Source of the DNA: Budorcas taxicolor
Lineage: Eukaryota > Chordata > Mammalia > Artiodactyla > Bovidae
Length of the DNA stretch: 64,000 bases
NCBI RefSeq assembly: GCF_023091745.1
Contig: NC_068935.1
Span: forward strand, 60,412,724 to 60,476,723
Reading direction: 5' to 3'
Below the pieces are notes generated by a model. It was not told where the DNA came from. It saw only the letters and a list, made by a program, of their open reading frames with translations, and ran no database searches. Position 1 is the stretch's first letter, and each line of letters starts with the position of its first letter. Made by a program: the position numbers and the translations under genes. Positions 46,681 through 57,491 of this stretch are shown here, piece by piece.

Positions 46681-46964
46681 TACTGTCTAAGGGCTGACTT
46701 TGCCTCTCTTAAACAACAGCAGAGACTGGCCAAGTGCTCACAGTCATCCATAATATACCCACTGATTTGGCTTGGCTAAGCTTTAACCAACCTTCTCTCC
46801 TCTGAACTTCAGCTTTCCCCCAAGCTTGAGCAAGCACTAAGCGTCAGACCTTTCTGGCTCCCTTAACAGCTCATTGTAAGAATCAGCTCACTACACAAAG
46901 AAACACTTCCTGTCACACTGCTCCATCATGCTGTCTGTTCATCCATCCCCACCTCTTGCCCCGT

Positions 46965-46969
<5 letters not shown>

Positions 46970-47008
<39 letters not shown>
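46970..47008. repeat. (CA)n microsatellite in unit B
   Basis: Orthologous tract of 35168-35207. Confidence 0.95.
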
Positions 47009-47011
<3 letters not shown>

Positions 47012-47118
47012 GCTGCTCACCCTGCTTATCCTTCCATGTTAAAGAAATATATTTTTTTGATCCATTTTGAGACATGTTAAGAACGTGTGTTCAAAGCATT
47101 CTCCCTATTGCAATCACT

Positions 47119-49135
47119 TCATTTCAGTCGTTCAGTTGTGTCCGAATCTGCCGGAGTCCATCTCCAGCAGTCAGGGATTCATCTGAAGGGAGGGACCATG
47201 TCGGCGAGTAGCAACGCAGCCTCTCAGTTTTCTTGGACTGCGCATTTATTTCAAGTTTAAGATTTTCTTTTATAGTTTTACAAAAGCATTAGGTCAGAGG
47301 TTTGACATTTTCAGTTCCCCATCACCCAGATTTATTATCTCCATAAAACATGGTTGCCCTTCAAACAGAGTTCCTGCTTCGGGGATTCTCTCGGACTCAG
47401 TTTTACCATCTATTATCTACTTCCTCTTATATGTCCTATAGTTAACTTGTGATTACATTGTAACTCATGCTACATTCTTCACTTTATTTCTAATCTTTCT
47501 AAATCCTATTTGCCCCTGACATCCTGAGCTCACTATCTCTTAAAAAGGCTTCTAGCTATTAGTATCTGTAAAATTCCTAACCTCTACAAGCTATAGTAAA
47601 ATATGCTAACATTACAACATTCCTTAAATCTTTAACTTCTAACTATTTTAATTATTTCTAAGCCTTAAATTCAGTAAACGCCTTTGCCATAAACATTTTC
47701 CTCACAAATAGGCTTCAGATAGCAATCCCTCCCGTGGCCTCAAGCTGAGGCCTATGTGCTCATCCTGGAACACTCTTTTGTAAAAGTCCTTGAACAAATG
47801 TCAATGATTAACTTTATGAATTATTCTCTGAGCACAGCTGCAGACAAGGCTTTCTGCCTTCTCATGCTCCTCTCAAGAACAATAGGCACCTTAATATTCC
47901 TTTTCAGTCAACTCAGCCAAAGAGAGGAAAAAACAAGTCAGAATCACAAGGCCTAACTCCTTCATCCTGGGTCCATGCCTGTGGGACAAAGAGTGGGGCT
48001 TGGGACCGTGCCTCCATTTTATCAGTAATGCCTAACGCGGCTCCCAACACGACTCTGTGCAACCCCATGGACTGCCGCACACCAGGCTTCCCTGTCCATC
48101 ACCAACTCCCAGAGCTTGCTGAAACTCAAGTCCATTGAATCCCCGATGCCACCCAACCATCTCATCCTCTGTCATCTCCTTCTCCTCTGGCCTTCATTCC
48201 TTGCCAGCATCAGGATCTTTCCAATGAGTCAGTTCTTTGCATCAGGCGGACAAAGTACTGGAGTTTCAACTACAATGTCAGTCTTTCTAGTGAATAATCA
48301 GGATTGATTTCCTTTAGGGTTGACTGGTTTGATTTCCTTGCAGGCCAAGGGACTCTCAAGAGTCTTCTCTACCACCACAGTTCAAAAGCATCAATTCTTC
48401 AGTCCTCAGCTTTCTTTATGGTCTAACAATCACATCCATATATGGCTACTGAAACCACCTTAGCTTTGACATATGGACCTTTGGCAGCAAAGTGATGTCT
48501 CTGCTTTTTGATATGCTCTCTGGGTCGGTCATGGCTTTTCTTCCAAGGAGCAAGTGACTTTTAATTTCATGGCTCCATCCTCTTTCACCCTCATCAAGAT
48601 GGTCTTTAGTTTCTTTATGCTTTCTGCCTTAAGCGTGGTGTTGTCTGCATTTCTGAATTTATTAATATTTCTCCTGGCAATCTTCATTCCATCTTGTGCT
48701 TCATCCAATCTGACTTTTAGCATGATGTACTCTGAATATCAGTTAAATAAGCAAGGTTACAATGTATAGCCTTGATGTACTCCTTTCCCATTTTGGAACC
48801 AGTCGTTGTTCCATGTCCAGTTCTAACTGTTGCTTCTTGACCTGCATACAGATTTCTCAAGAGTCAGGTAAGTTGGTCTGGTATACTGATCTCTTTAAAA
48901 ATTGTCCACAATTTGATGTGATCCACCCAGTCAAATGCTGTGGCATAGTCAGCAAATCAGAAGTAGATATTTTACTGAATTTCTCTTGCTTTTTCTATGA
49001 ACCAACTAATTTTGGCAATTGGATCTCTTGTTCCTCTGCCTTTTCTCAACGCAGCTTGAACACCTGAATGTTCTTGGTCTACGTATTTTTGAAGCTTATC
49101 TTGGAGAATTTTCAGCATTGCTTTTGTTTTGTGGG
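47119..49135 (-). mobile_element. BovB copy 9, interrupted by a solo LTR
   Basis: The tail begins at 47119. After the LTR the element continues from 48050 through the C-terminal region, with an internal deletion near 48571, into the RT. It ends near 49135. It sits at the same site of the duplicated unit as BovB copy 6. Confidence 0.9.
47149..48049 (-). mobile_element. Betaretrovirus-type (class II) solo LTR
   Basis: 901 bp with TG...CA ends. On the minus strand it starts TGTTGGGAGCCGCG. TATAAA (complement of 47269-47274) is followed by AATAAA (complement of 47245-47250). Six-base flanks CGAATC (47143-47148) and CGACTC (48050-48055) match at five positions, the duplication size of class II elements. 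No internal genes remain, so LTR-LTR recombination is inferred. Confidence 0.85.
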
Positions 49136-49278
49136 CGATGGCCCTATCACCACTGTCATTTCAAATCAAGTTCCTTCTCACAATAGTCTGCATTTGTTTT
49201 ATTTAATTGCAAAAATAGACATAAATTCTTTGGTGTAATGTTTATTTCCCCCTTAAAAGGTATTAATTTACCCCCAGT
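49136..49278. other. Short AT-rich spacer between opposing BovB copies
   Basis: No repeat family was recognised. Confidence 0.5.
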
Positions 49279-49621
49279 ATGGAACAACAGACTGGCTCCA
49301 AATTTGAAAAGGAGAATGTCAAAGCTGTTTATCATCACCCTGCTCATTTAACTTATATGCAGAGTACATCATGCAAAATGCTGGACTGGAAAAAGCATTA
49401 GCTGGAAGATTGCTGGGAGAAATATCAATAATCTCAGATTTGCAGATGACACCACACTTATGGTAGAAAGTGAAGAAAAATAAAGACACTGTTGATGAAA
49501 GTTCAAGAGGAGAATGAAAAAGTTGGCTTAAAACTCAACTTTCAGAAAACTAAGAGAATTGCATCTGGTCCCATCACTTTATGGAAAATAGATGGGGAAA
49601 CAATGGAAACAGTTACTGACT

Positions 49622-49656
<35 letters not shown>

Positions 49657-50235
49657 TTGGTCTCCAAAACAACTTCATATGATGACTGCAGCCTTGCTCC
49701 TTGGAAGAAAATTTATGACCAACCTAGACAGCATATTAAAAAGCTGCGACATCACTTTGCCAACAAAGGTCCATCTAGTCAAAGCTATGGTATTTCCAGG
49801 GGTCATGTATGGATGTGAGAGTGGTACTATAAAGAAAACTGAGTGCTGCAGAATTGCTGCTTTTGAACTGTGGTGGTAGAGAAGACTCTTGAGAGTCCCT
49901 TGGACTGCAAGAAGATCCAACCAGTGCATCCTAAAAGATATAAGTCCTGATTATTCATTGGAAGGACTGATGCTGAAGCTGAAACTCCAATATTTTGGCC
50001 ACCTGATGGGAAGAACTGACTCATTTGGAAAGACCCTAATACTGGTAAAGACTGAAGGTGGGAAGAGAAGGGGATGATAGAGGATGAGATGGTTGGATGG
50101 CATCACCAACTCAGTGGACATGATTTTGAGTAAGCCTTGGGAAATGGTGATGGACAGGGAGGCCCGGTGTGCTACAGTCCATGGGGTTGCAAAGAGACAG
50201 ACACGACTGAACGACTGAACTGAATTGATTGAACC
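49279..50235 (+). mobile_element. BovB copy 10, 3' third
   Basis: It begins at the TTDWLQI-like block of the RT, passes the catalytic region and ends in the ACTGA tail. An in-element (TTTA)n expansion lies at 49618-49660. Frames at 49492-49818 and 49592-49879 show a frameshift. Confidence 0.88.
49618..49660. repeat. (TTTA)n microsatellite inside BovB
   Basis: About ten tetranucleotide units grown from the ACTTTATTT stretch of the BovB sequence. Confidence 0.9.
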
Positions 50236-51065
50236 CTCTGCAGTGCTTCAGGTAGTGTTCTGGGTGCAAGGCACACGTTGGTAACCAATACCCAGGACCC
50301 TTCTCTCATGGGGCTTACATGCTAGTCAGGGAAGATGGAAGGTAAATATTAACGACAAAATAGTGAATTATACAGTATAGAGAGAACCTTATGAATTATG
50401 AGAAATGGGGAGTTTTCCACCCCAGAGGTTAGTGAGGGATGGCCTTTTTAATCCAGGACATTTGAGCAAAGACTTAATTAATGACATGAGGGACTGACCT
50501 TGTGGCTATCTTGGGGAATAAATTCTGGGGAGAGGAAATAGCCAGGGCAAAAGCCCCCAATTGGTATTGTTTATGTCCTTCCAATAAAACAAGTAGGCTG
50601 GTGCAAGTGGACCAGGTGAGTAGGAAGAAACTAGAAAGTGATGAGCTGCTATTGAGAGAGAACAGGGCAGGAAAAGGAGGAATGTAATGTTAAACTTATA
50701 TTTCCCTTTATGTGATGAATTGATTCACAGTACACAAACCACACTGGACTATGATAGTAACGAGAGGCATTTGTCATAATCTGATGGCAAGGAGGTGGGG
50801 GAAGGGTTCTTTTAAGTAAAGACACCCGAGATGAAGCCTTAGCCACCTGAAGTAAATAGATCACCAAGTGAAAAGTTGTGCAAGCGTTTCCCAGACAGTG
50901 GGGGAGAAAATGCAAAGGCACTGAGACCCAAGAAAGCTGGTTTTAGATGCATTGAATATGACTGGAATCTAAGGTATAATGTGGAAATTGCAAAGAAACA
51001 TGGACTTGGAGGTAGAAAGAAGAACTTTAAGGGACATCTGGGCATATGTTAATTTAATGTCTGGG
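50236..51065. repeat. Old L2-like repeat and unique sequence
   Basis: 50240-50600 has the layout of an old mammalian repeat (GGGGCTTACATGCTAGT, GACATTTGAGCAAAGAC) that I would place near L2, uncertainly. The rest is unique with no gene. Confidence 0.4.
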
Positions 51066-51172
51066 TTGCTGCTGCTGCTGCTGCTACGTCGCATCAGTCA
51101 TGTCCGACTCTTAGCGACCCCATGGACTGTAGCCTACCAGGCTGGAGTGGGTTGTCATTGCCTTCTCCGAGT
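51066..51172 (-). mobile_element. BOV-A2 SINE, internally deleted
   Basis: A GCTGCTGCTGCTGCT run followed by GTCGCATCAGTCATGTCCGAC marks the 3' end on the minus strand. The middle of the monomer is missing. Confidence 0.85.
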
Positions 51173-51272
51173 GTCTCGGTCACTCTGCTTCAAAAGAGAA
51201 TTATTTGTTTTCTAATTGTAAATATATACTGGAGGCAAAGCAATATGGAAACTCAAAAAGTATAAAAATGAA

Positions 51273-51592
51273 ATTCAGTTCAGTTCAGTTCAGTTCAGTT
51301 GCTCAGTCGTGTCCGTCTCTGCGACCCCATGAATCGCAGCACGCCAGGCCTCCCTGTCCATCACCAACTCCTGGAGTTTACTCAAACTCATGCCCATTGA
51401 GTCAGTGATGCCATCCAGCCACCTCATCCTCTGTCGTCCCCTTTTCCTCCTGCCCTCAATCCCTCCCAGCATCAGAGTCTTTTCCAATGAGTCAACTCTT
51501 CGCATGAGGTGGCCAAAGTACTGGAGTTTCAGCTTTAGCATCATTCCTTCCAAAGAACACCCAGGGCTGATCTACTTTAGAATGGACTGATT
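51273..51592 (-). mobile_element. BovB copy 11, short 3' fragment
   Basis: Starts with tandem CAGTT units (the ACTGA tail read backwards) and ends after the SLEGMMLKLKLQ block. An 87-codon frame is open on the minus strand. Confidence 0.9.
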
Positions 51593-51755
51593 TAGGACAC
51601 CAAAAAGTGTGGCAATAGAAATATATACTGTCAATATTATGTCTTTATTTTTCTACTTAAATGTTTATAAAATATATATTATATGTGCTAGAATATATAT
51701 AATACACATGTATTTGGATGAGCATATATACATCAGTGAAGTTTTTTTTAATTTA

Positions 51756-52164
51756 TGTTGTGAGGGAAATGACACAAAGACAAAACACACGAGACACACA
51801 AGAGACAGACAATACACACTACAGCCGGAGGAACAGAACTGGGCAAAACTAATTGCGGTTTATTATTATAAAAGGCCCCCTAGGCAGAATTCCAGACTGC
51901 ATGAAAAAGCCTGTTCAGTACAGCGCAGGTGCATACATGTTATCGTACAGCAAAGGGGAGTGAAATCCCTGTCTGCTGCAGAGTCTGTCCAAAGCCCTCT
52001 TATCCTTCTTATCACAAGAAGGGAATGCTCCCTCGTTTGCAAAGGACCATTAAACTCAAGGCTGTGTCCAGACTCTTTGGCAGAACGCCTCATTTGCAAG
52101 GATGTTCAGCCCGAGCAGAGAGACCCGTTTGCAGGCACATCTCTGCTACCCTATTAACCCTTCA
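51756..52164 (-). mobile_element. Class II-type solo LTR (409 bp)
   Basis: TG...CA ends with a perfect 6-bp duplication AATTTA (51750-51755 and 52165-52170). On the minus strand a TATAA box closely precedes AATAAA (complement of 51859-51864), and the LTR ends CCCTCACAACA. The family is unrelated at first sight to the LTR at 47149. Confidence 0.85.
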
Positions 52165-52887
52165 AATTTATAGAAATTGAATCAAACTATATGCACTATT
52201 GTAGCCTTCCTTTTCTATACAATATGCTGGAAGAATTTTTCCATCTCAAAGAACATATATCTGCCATTATTTCTAAGGATTACTATAGTATTCAAATGCT
52301 TGCTTATCCCATACTCCATGCAAGTGCTTTGAAGACATGAACCATGTGTGTTTTGTTCACTGGTTGCTTCAATATCTTTTCTATTGTAAACAAGGCTGTA
52401 ATAAACATTGGAATTTATGTATCTTTTCAAATTGGTGTTCATTGTCTTCTGATATATACCTGGGAGTGGAATTGCTGGGTCACATGGTATTGTTTTTTTT
52501 AGTTTTTTGAGAAACTTCCATGATGTTTTCTATAGTGACTGCACAAATTTACATTCTCACCAATTAAGTACAAGGGCTTCCTTTTCTCCACATCCTTGCC
52601 AACATTTGTTTTTTTCAGACTTTTTGATTTGATGATAGCCATAACAGCAGCAGTAGCAGTAGCAGCATTCTGATGGGTGTGAGGTGATATCTCCTTGCGA
52701 TTTGGTTTTAATTTCTCTGATGATTAGTGATGTTCAGCATTTTTTCATGTGCCTATTAGCCATCTGTATATCTTCTTTGGAGAAATTCAGATCATCCCAT
52801 TGTTTTTTGTTTTTTTAATATCGAATTGAGTAAGCTGTTTATATATTTTGGATATTAACCACTTATAGTCATATCATTTGCAAATAC

Positions 52888-53094
52888 TTCCTGGCTCAGA
52901 CAGTAAAAGCATCTGCCTACAATGTGGGAGACCCAGGTTCGAACCCTGGGTAGGGAAGATCCCCTGGAGAAGGAAATGGCAACCCACTCCAGTACTCTTG
53001 CCTGAAAAATCCCATGGACGGAGAAGCCTGGTAGGCTACAGTCTGTGGGGTCACAAAGAGTCAGATATGACTGAGTGACTTCACTTTCACTTTC
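52888..53094 (+). mobile_element. Bov-tA SINE in old L1
   Basis: CCTGGCTCAGACAGTAAAAG, GGTTCGAACCCTGGG, CACTCCAGTACTCTTGCCTG, GACTGAGTGACTTCAC: all parts are present in order. Confidence 0.92.
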
Positions 53095-53593
53095 TACTCC
53101 CATTCAGTAAGTTGTCTTTTCATTTTGTCAGTGTTTTCATTTGCTGTGTAAAAGCTTTTAAGTTTAATTAGATCTCATTTTTTCCTTTTGATTCCTTTGC
53201 CTTAGGAGACAGGTGAAAAAAAATGTTGCTATGAGTTATGTCAGAGTGTTCTGCCTACATTTACTTCTAGGAGTTTCATAGTTTCCAGTCTTTCATTGTG
53301 GGTTTTAATTCATTTTGATTTAATTTGTTTAATCATTTCTTGTGGTGGTTTATAGTTTTCTGTATATAGTATCATGTCAACTGCAAGTAGTGACAGTTTT
53401 ACTTCTTACTTCCTATTTGGATGACTTTTATTTCTTTTCCTTGAATGATGCTGTGCCTAGTACTTCTAGTATTTTAGAAGTGTCAAGAGTGGCCATCTGT
53501 GTCTTGTTCCTGATTTAGAGGAAAAGCTTTCAACTTTGTACCACTGAATATGATATTATCTGTTTGTTATAAATCACCTTTATTATGTTCAGA

Positions 53594-53677
53594 CAACCAC
53601 ATGGACTATACAGTCCATGGAATTCTCTAGACCAGAATACTGGAGTGGGTACAGAATGACTTCCACTTTCACTTTCA
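53594..53677. mobile_element. 84-bp SINE fragment with its own target duplication
   Basis: A Bov-A middle and end without the tRNA head, flanked by a perfect 11-bp duplication TTATGTTCAGA (53583-53593 and 53678-53688). Confidence 0.8.
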
Positions 53678-53943
53678 TTATGTTCAGATATATCCCTCCA
53701 TATCAAGTATGGTGAGAGTTTTTGAAATGAATGAATATTGAATTTTGCCTATGCTTTTACACATCTGTTGAGATGATCATGTGATTTTTGTCCTTCTCTT
53801 CCCTAATGTGGTGTACCACATTGACTAATTTGCAGATATTGAACCATCCTTGTATCCCTGGAATAAGTCCATCTTGATCATAGTATATAATGGTTTCAAT
53901 GTGGTGTTGAATTTGGTACTCTAATATTTTATTAAGAATTTTA

Positions 53944-56532
53944 GGGGGCGGTCCTAAGATGGTGGAGGAATAGGACGGGGAGACCACTTTCTCCCTCAAA
54001 AATTCATCAAAAGAACATTTCAACGCTGAGTAAATTCCACAAAACAACTTCTGAATGCTGGCAGAGGACATCAGGCACCCAGCAAAGCAGATCATTGGCT
54101 TCAAAAACAGGTAGTAAAAAATATAATAAGACGAAAAAAGAGACAAAGGAGGTAGGGAGGGAGCTCCATCCTGGGAAGAGAATCCCGTCCCGGGAAGAGA
54201 CTCTTAAAAAGAGAGGTTTCCAAACACCAGGAAATTGGAAGCACAGAGGGCAACATAACAGGAAGGAAAAATAAATAAATAATTAAAACCAACAGATTAC
54301 AAGCCCAACAGTAACTCCCCCAGCGGAAAAGCAGCGCAGATGCCTGCATCCACCACTAGCAAGTGGGGGCTGGGCAGGGAGGAGTGGGAGGTGCAGCCGG
54401 CAGTGCTTTTTAAGAATCAGGCCACAGGAGGTGCGGGCTGCAGTGCTTTTTTGAGAATCGGGCCGGAACGCCCCGCGCATGGACATAGCGAACTAACTTG
54501 GGCTAGCAAACCAGACTGTGGGATAGCTACCATGCGAAATGCTCGAACATAAGACACCACCAGGACTGCGCACAGAACAAAGGATGGATCAGAAATAGCC
54601 GGCTGCAGACCATCCCCCTCCGGTGACAGGCAGCCAGAGCCTTAAGGGCTGGAAGGGGGCAATCGCAGCCCGAGAGACATTACCTACCAAAATGCAAGCA
54701 GGCTTCTTTGTTAACTAAGACTTCTGGGGGTTCTGGACAGTCATCATCTGCCTGAGAAGGAACGCCAGCGGTACACCCAGAAAACTGAGCAACAGGGAAA
54801 GGCCATAGTCGCAGCAATTGCGCTCGCCAAACTCCTGAGCTACTCGGACCTGGGAAGGGCACAAAACACAGGCCCAACCAAATCTACACCTCTGAGGGCT
54901 TCCTGAGCACTGAGCCTGAGCGGCTTAGACCAGGGAAGAGCATGAAGGCTAGGGGCGGCCTCAGACGGTTCCCTGGCAGAGCTACGTAGAGCCTGAGCGG
55001 TGTGAACCATGAGCAGGGGCAAGCCCAGAGTGGATGAGACACTGCAAGCACATGCCAGTAATATTTGTTTGCAGCATCCCTCCCTCCCCACAGCGCGACT
55101 GAATAGTGAACCTAGTGTGTCCACCACCGCCCTCCCTGTGTCAAGATGGAAATCAGACACTGAAGAGACCAACAAACAGAGGAAGTTAAACAGAGGGAAC
55201 CGCCTTGGAAGTGACCCCACACAACCCACAACACCAGAGGAAGGGCCAGATATACCTTTACTACTTTTACAATCTTTTTTTTTCTTTTTGAGTTGATGGG
55301 GTTGCATGATTGTTTTTTCTTCTTTCTTTTTCCTCTTTTTTTTTAACTTTCTTAAATTTTTAAGTACTCTATTTCTCTAATTATTATTTTTAATAATTCT
55401 TGTGGCTTTGTGTTTTTTTTTGTTTTTTGTTTGTTTGTTTCTTTCTTTCTTTCTTTCCTCTTCTTCTTCTTTTCTTTAATATTGTATTTTTGAAAAATCC
55501 GATCTCTACTCCAGATTTTTAATCTTTGCTTTTTGGTATTTGTTGTCAATTTTGTACATGTAAAAACCCAATCTTCAGTCCCAATTTTACCTGAGAGCGA
55601 GATTACTGGCTTGACCACTCGCCCCTCCTTTGAACTCTCCTTTTTCTCCACCAGTTGGCCTCTGTCTCCTCCCTCCCCCTTCTCTTCTCTACCCAACCCT
55701 GTGAATCTCTGTGTGTTCCAGACGGTGGAAAACACTCAGGGAACTGGTTACTGGCTGGATCTCACTCTCTCCCTTTCATTTCCCTCTTTTATCCTCCTGG
55801 CCACCTCTGTCTACTTCCTCCCTCTCCTCTTCCCTGTATAACTCCATTAACACCTCTGAGTGGTCCAGACTGTGGAGCGTACATAAGGACGTGATTACTG
55901 GCTAGCTTGCTCTCTCCTCTTTTGATCCCAACTCATCTCATTCCAGTCACCTCTAACTACCCCCTCCCTCTTCTCTTCTCCGTGACCCTCAGTGTGGAGA
56001 AACCTTTCATCTTTAACCTAGATGCTTTATCATCAGTGCTGTATAGATGGAGAAGTCCTGAAGCTAGGGTAAAAATAAAACTGAAAACCAGAAACAAGAG
56101 GCTTAAGTCCAAATCCTAAGAACTTCAGAGAAATCCTGAATCCAGGGAACATTAATCAATAGGAGCTCATCAAACGCCTCCATACCTACACTGAAACCAA
56201 GCACCACCCAAGGGCCAACAAGTTCCAGAGCAAGACATACCACGCAAATTCTCCAGCAACACAGGAACACACTCCTGAGCTTCAATATACAGGCAGCCCA
56301 AAACTACTCCAAAACCATTGACATCTCACAACCCATTACTTGACAATTCATAGCACTCCAGAGAGAAATCCAGCTCCACCCACCAGAACTCCAACACAAG
56401 CCTCCCTAACCAAGAAACCTTGACAAGCCACTGATACAACCCCACCCACAGTGAGGAAACTCCATAATAAAGAGAACTCCACAAATTCCCAGAATATGGA
56501 AAGGCCACCCCAAACGCAGCAATATAACCAAG
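53944..56532 (+). promoter_or_regulatory. L1 5' region (sense promoter expected)
   Basis: 2589 bp precede ORF1. The first 1.3 kb is GC-richer, followed by T/C-rich tracts at 55260-55480. In L1 elements this region drives transcription of the element. A 155-codon antisense frame lies at 54840-55307. Confidence 0.65.
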
Positions 56533-57440
56533 ATGAAGAGACAGAGGAATACCCAGCAGGTAAAGGAACAGGAGAAATGCCCACCAAACCAAACCAAACA
56601 GGAGGAGATAGGGAATCTACCTGAGAAAGAATTCCGAATATTGATAGTGAAAATGATCCAAAATCTTGAAATTAAAATCTGGAGACAAAGATTGAGAAGA
56701 TGCAAGAAAGGTTTAACAAGGACCTGGAAGAAATAAAAAAGAGTCAATATATAATGAATAATGCAATAAATGAGATCAGAAACACTCTGGAGGCAACAAA
56801 TAGTAGAATAACGGAGGCAGAAGATAGGATTCGTGAAATAGAAGATAGAATGGTAGAAATAAATGAATCAGAGAGGAAAAAAGAAAAACGAATTAAAAGA
56901 AATGAGGACAACCTCAGAGACCTCCAGGACAATATGAAATGCTCCAGCATTCGAATTATAGGAGTCCCAGAAGAAGAAGACAAAAAGAAAGACCTTGAGA
57001 AAATTCTTGAGGAGATAATAGTTGAAAACTTCCCTAAAATGGGGAAGGAAATAATCACCCAAGTCCAAGAAACCCAGAGAGTTCCAAACAGGATAAACCC
57101 AAGGCAAAACACCCCAAGACATATATTAATCAAATTAACAAAGACCAAACACAAAGAACAAATATTAAAAGCAGCAAGGGAAAAACAACAAATAAAACAC
57201 AAGGGGATTCCCATAAGGATAACTGCAGATCTTTCAATAGAAACTCTTCAGGCCAGGAGGGAATGGCAAGACATACTTAAAGTGATGAAAGAAAATAACC
57301 TACAGCCCAGATTACTGTACCCAGCAAGGATCTCATTCAAATATGAAGGAGAAATAAAAAGCTTTACAGACAAGCAAAATCTGAGAGAATTCAGCACCAC
57401 CAAACCAGCTCTCCAACAAATACTAAAGGATATTCTCTAG
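56533..57440 (+). pseudogene. L1 ORF1, one frameshift
   Basis: ORF1 encodes an RNA-binding trimeric chaperone that coats L1 RNA. The start MKRQRNTQQVKEQE is open to 56736. Then the frame changes, and from 56700 a 246-codon frame continues to the TAG at 57438. The second frame has a coiled-coil-like stretch (INEIRNTLEATNSRITEAEDRI), a central RNA-recognition part (IRIIGVPEEE) and a basic C-terminal domain (IPIRITADLSIETLQ). One small indel between about 56650 and 56700 is enough to explain the break. Confidence 0.9.
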
Positions 57441-57491
57441 ACAGGAAAAACAAAAAGGGCATATAAACCAGAACCCAAAACAATAAAGTAA

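Larger units (their letters stand above)
44585..47118 (+). repeat. Duplicated unit B
   Basis: Homologous to unit A and lacking the SINE and BovB fragment found there. Its left edge is about 240 bp upstream of the spermatid-type gene's TATA box. Beyond that edge the similarity to unit A ends. Confidence 0.9.
51593..53943 (-). mobile_element. Old L1, 3' part, with three nested insertions
   Basis: On the minus strand it covers the L1 3' end (near 52440-52800: ACCTGGGAGTGGAATTGCTGG, CCTTTTCTCCACATCCTTGCC) and ORF2 blocks up to the RT. A deletion lies near 53310. It hosts a solo LTR, a Bov-tA SINE and a SINE fragment. The full-length L1 starts at its right edge, and the old element resumes at 61647. 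Confidence 0.8.

Noticed and set aside
52900..52960. tRNA-like B-box sequences (GGTTCGA.CCCTGG) as possible tRNA genes
   Set aside because: They are heads of Bov-tA SINEs followed by Bov-A parts and tails, and they do not form a clean cloverleaf.
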